64,000 nucleotides of DNA from an uncultured Pontibacter sp. (GTDB lineage Bacteria > Bacteroidota > Bacteroidia > Cytophagales > Hymenobacteraceae), in assembly GCF_947495565.1 (NCBI RefSeq), contig NZ_CANLZM010000010.1, positions 1 through 64,000 on the forward strand. The letters are read 5' to 3'. The first letter of the stretch is position 1. Each line of letters starts with the position of its first letter. The notes beneath the pieces are model-generated. The model did no database searches. It was not told the DNA's origin and worked only from the letters and a program-made list of their open reading frames with translations. Below, one piece after another: positions 63,277 through 64,000 of this stretch. The translations under genes were made by a program, and so were the position numbers.

Positions 63277-64000
63277 ATGATTTACCTGCTCTCGCTGCTG
63301 CCTATACTTTTACTTATAGTTGTTTCCTTAACCCGGGGGGTAAAGCCTGCTGTACTGGCAAGTTGGGCTGTTACTTCTGTTCTGTTTTTTTACTGGGGGG
63401 CCGGTGCAGCGCATTACATGGGTGCAATGGGTGTGGCATTCTTAACTACTGTCAATATTTTGCTCATCGTGCTCGGTGCTGTTTTCCTTTACAGCATAAT
63501 GTTCCATACGGGTATGGTTGAGCAGCTGATAAGCTCCTTAGATAAATTACACCCCTCTAAAGAGCTTCGCTTTTTCGTGCTAGCCCTGGGCCTTACAGCT
63601 TTCTTTGAGGGAGTGGCAGGTTTCGGCACACCCGGGGCCATAGTGCCGCTTATACTTATTGCGCTGGGTTTTAATGCTGTTTTATCGGTGTCGGTGGTGC
63701 TGCTGCTGAATGGGTTGTTTGCCTTGTTCGGTGCAGTGGGTACGCCTATACTTATCGGGCTGCAGTTGCCTCTGGGGCTTTCAGCCACCGAGGTACAAGC
63801 TATTGGAATTACGGCTGCTTTACTTTTAAGTATAACTGGACTACTGGTGCTTTGGTTTGTGTTCAGAATGGTAGACAGGCAGCACGCGCCGATAACATAC
63901 AAAAAGCAGGTTGTGGTACTGTATGCTTTTATTATGGTCCCGTTTTGCGCCATAGCCTGGCTGGCTCCTGAACTTGCCACTGTCTTCTCTGCGCTTGCCA
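63277..64000 (+). CDS. L-lactate permease family (LctP) transporter, cut at the window end
   Basis: The first 241 residues of a larger membrane transporter. Helices begin at once (IYLLSLLPILLLIVVSL). The segment TAFFEGVAGFGTPGAIVPLI (near 107-126) is the LctP family signature, and GAVGTPILIGLQLP (near 147-160) is the next conserved block. Family members take up D- or L-lactate and glycolate with protons. It is cut by the window edge at 64000 and the real length should be about 500 residues. It is probably in one transcript with the D-LDH gene 51 bp before it. Confidence 0.9.
   Translation, partial: MIYLLSLLPILLLIVVSLTRGVKPAVLASWAVTSVLFFYWGAGAAHYMGAMGVAFLTTVNILLIVLGAVFLYSIMFHTGMVEQLISSLDKLHPSKELRFFVLALGLTAFFEGVAGFGTPGAIVPLILIALGFNAVLSVSVVLLLNGLFALFGAVGTPILIGLQLPLGLSATEVQAIGITAALLLSITGLLVLWFVFRMVDRQHAPITYKKQVVVLYAFIMVPFCAIAWLAPELATVFSALA

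Noticed and set aside
63489..63980. Minus-strand frame of 163 codons at the window end
   Set aside because: It is the complement of the well-supported lactate permease gene.

Overview
The window looks like a chromosome segment from a Bacteroidota bacterium, most likely Cytophagales/Hymenobacteraceae and Pontibacter-like. The clues are a protein with a C-terminal type IX secretion (T9SS) sorting domain, a GH97 glucosidase of the SusB type, many Bacteroidota-style proteins, TAnnTTTG promoter boxes, few Shine-Dalgarno sites, and a very common AAGTATA/TATACTT heptamer in both coding and non-coding DNA. Genus is inference; no rRNA is present.

Layout. 0.1-10.0 kb: a minus-strand sulfur module. It holds a rhodanese lipoprotein, a TlpA thioredoxin, two YeeE/YedE-type transporter halves, a rhodanese broken by an amber codon, two metallo-beta-lactamase/rhodanese fusions, a TauE exporter and a Crp/Fnr regulator. 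Three promoters share a GTGAC-N4-GTCAC palindrome at a fixed distance from the -7 box. 10.4-16.4 kb: PEP synthase copy 1, a PRC-barrel/SHOCT protein and cold-shock genes. 16.5-20.3 kb: oxidative pentose phosphate operon gnd-zwf-pgl. 20.8-27.4 kb: gamma-glutamyltransferase, membrane proteins, and a DUF1989 plus YqcI/YcgG (GntA-like) pair. 27.6-29.2 kb: a decayed IS3 element and a recombinase tail against the 3' end of tRNA-Glu. 29.4-44.5 kb: SIMPL protein, a metallohydrolase, GH97, an ABC-F protein, two membrane endonuclease/exonuclease/phosphatase paralogues around an alcohol dehydrogenase, and a divergent PLP-fold protein.

44.5-54.9 kb: an accessory block. It lacks the AAGTATA heptamer completely and carries several broken genes (an AraC regulator with a nonsense codon, an ArsR/transposase chimera) and tRNA-like repeats. 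Its intact genes are a voltage-sensor protein fused to a degenerate metzincin-like domain, an esterase, and an S74-chaperone protein next to a T9SS cargo. 55.0-64.0 kb: PEP synthase copy 2, then a minus-strand run of SDR, ATP-cone nuclease, AMP/thymidine phosphorylase and PRPP synthase with a 122-bp tandem duplication, and finally D-lactate dehydrogenase and a lactate permease cut by the window end.

How they work together. The sulfur genes fit thiosulfate or sulfide uptake, persulfide oxidation and sulfite export, controlled by the local Crp/Fnr protein. PEP synthase releases AMP and phosphate, the substrates of the nearby phosphorylase, and lactate genes would supply pyruvate, so the last 9 kb may link pyruvate/PEP and AMP salvage. 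The strongest candidates for new biology are the voltage-sensor/pseudo-metzincin protein, the three-promoter sulfur regulon and the AMP-phosphorylase cluster.
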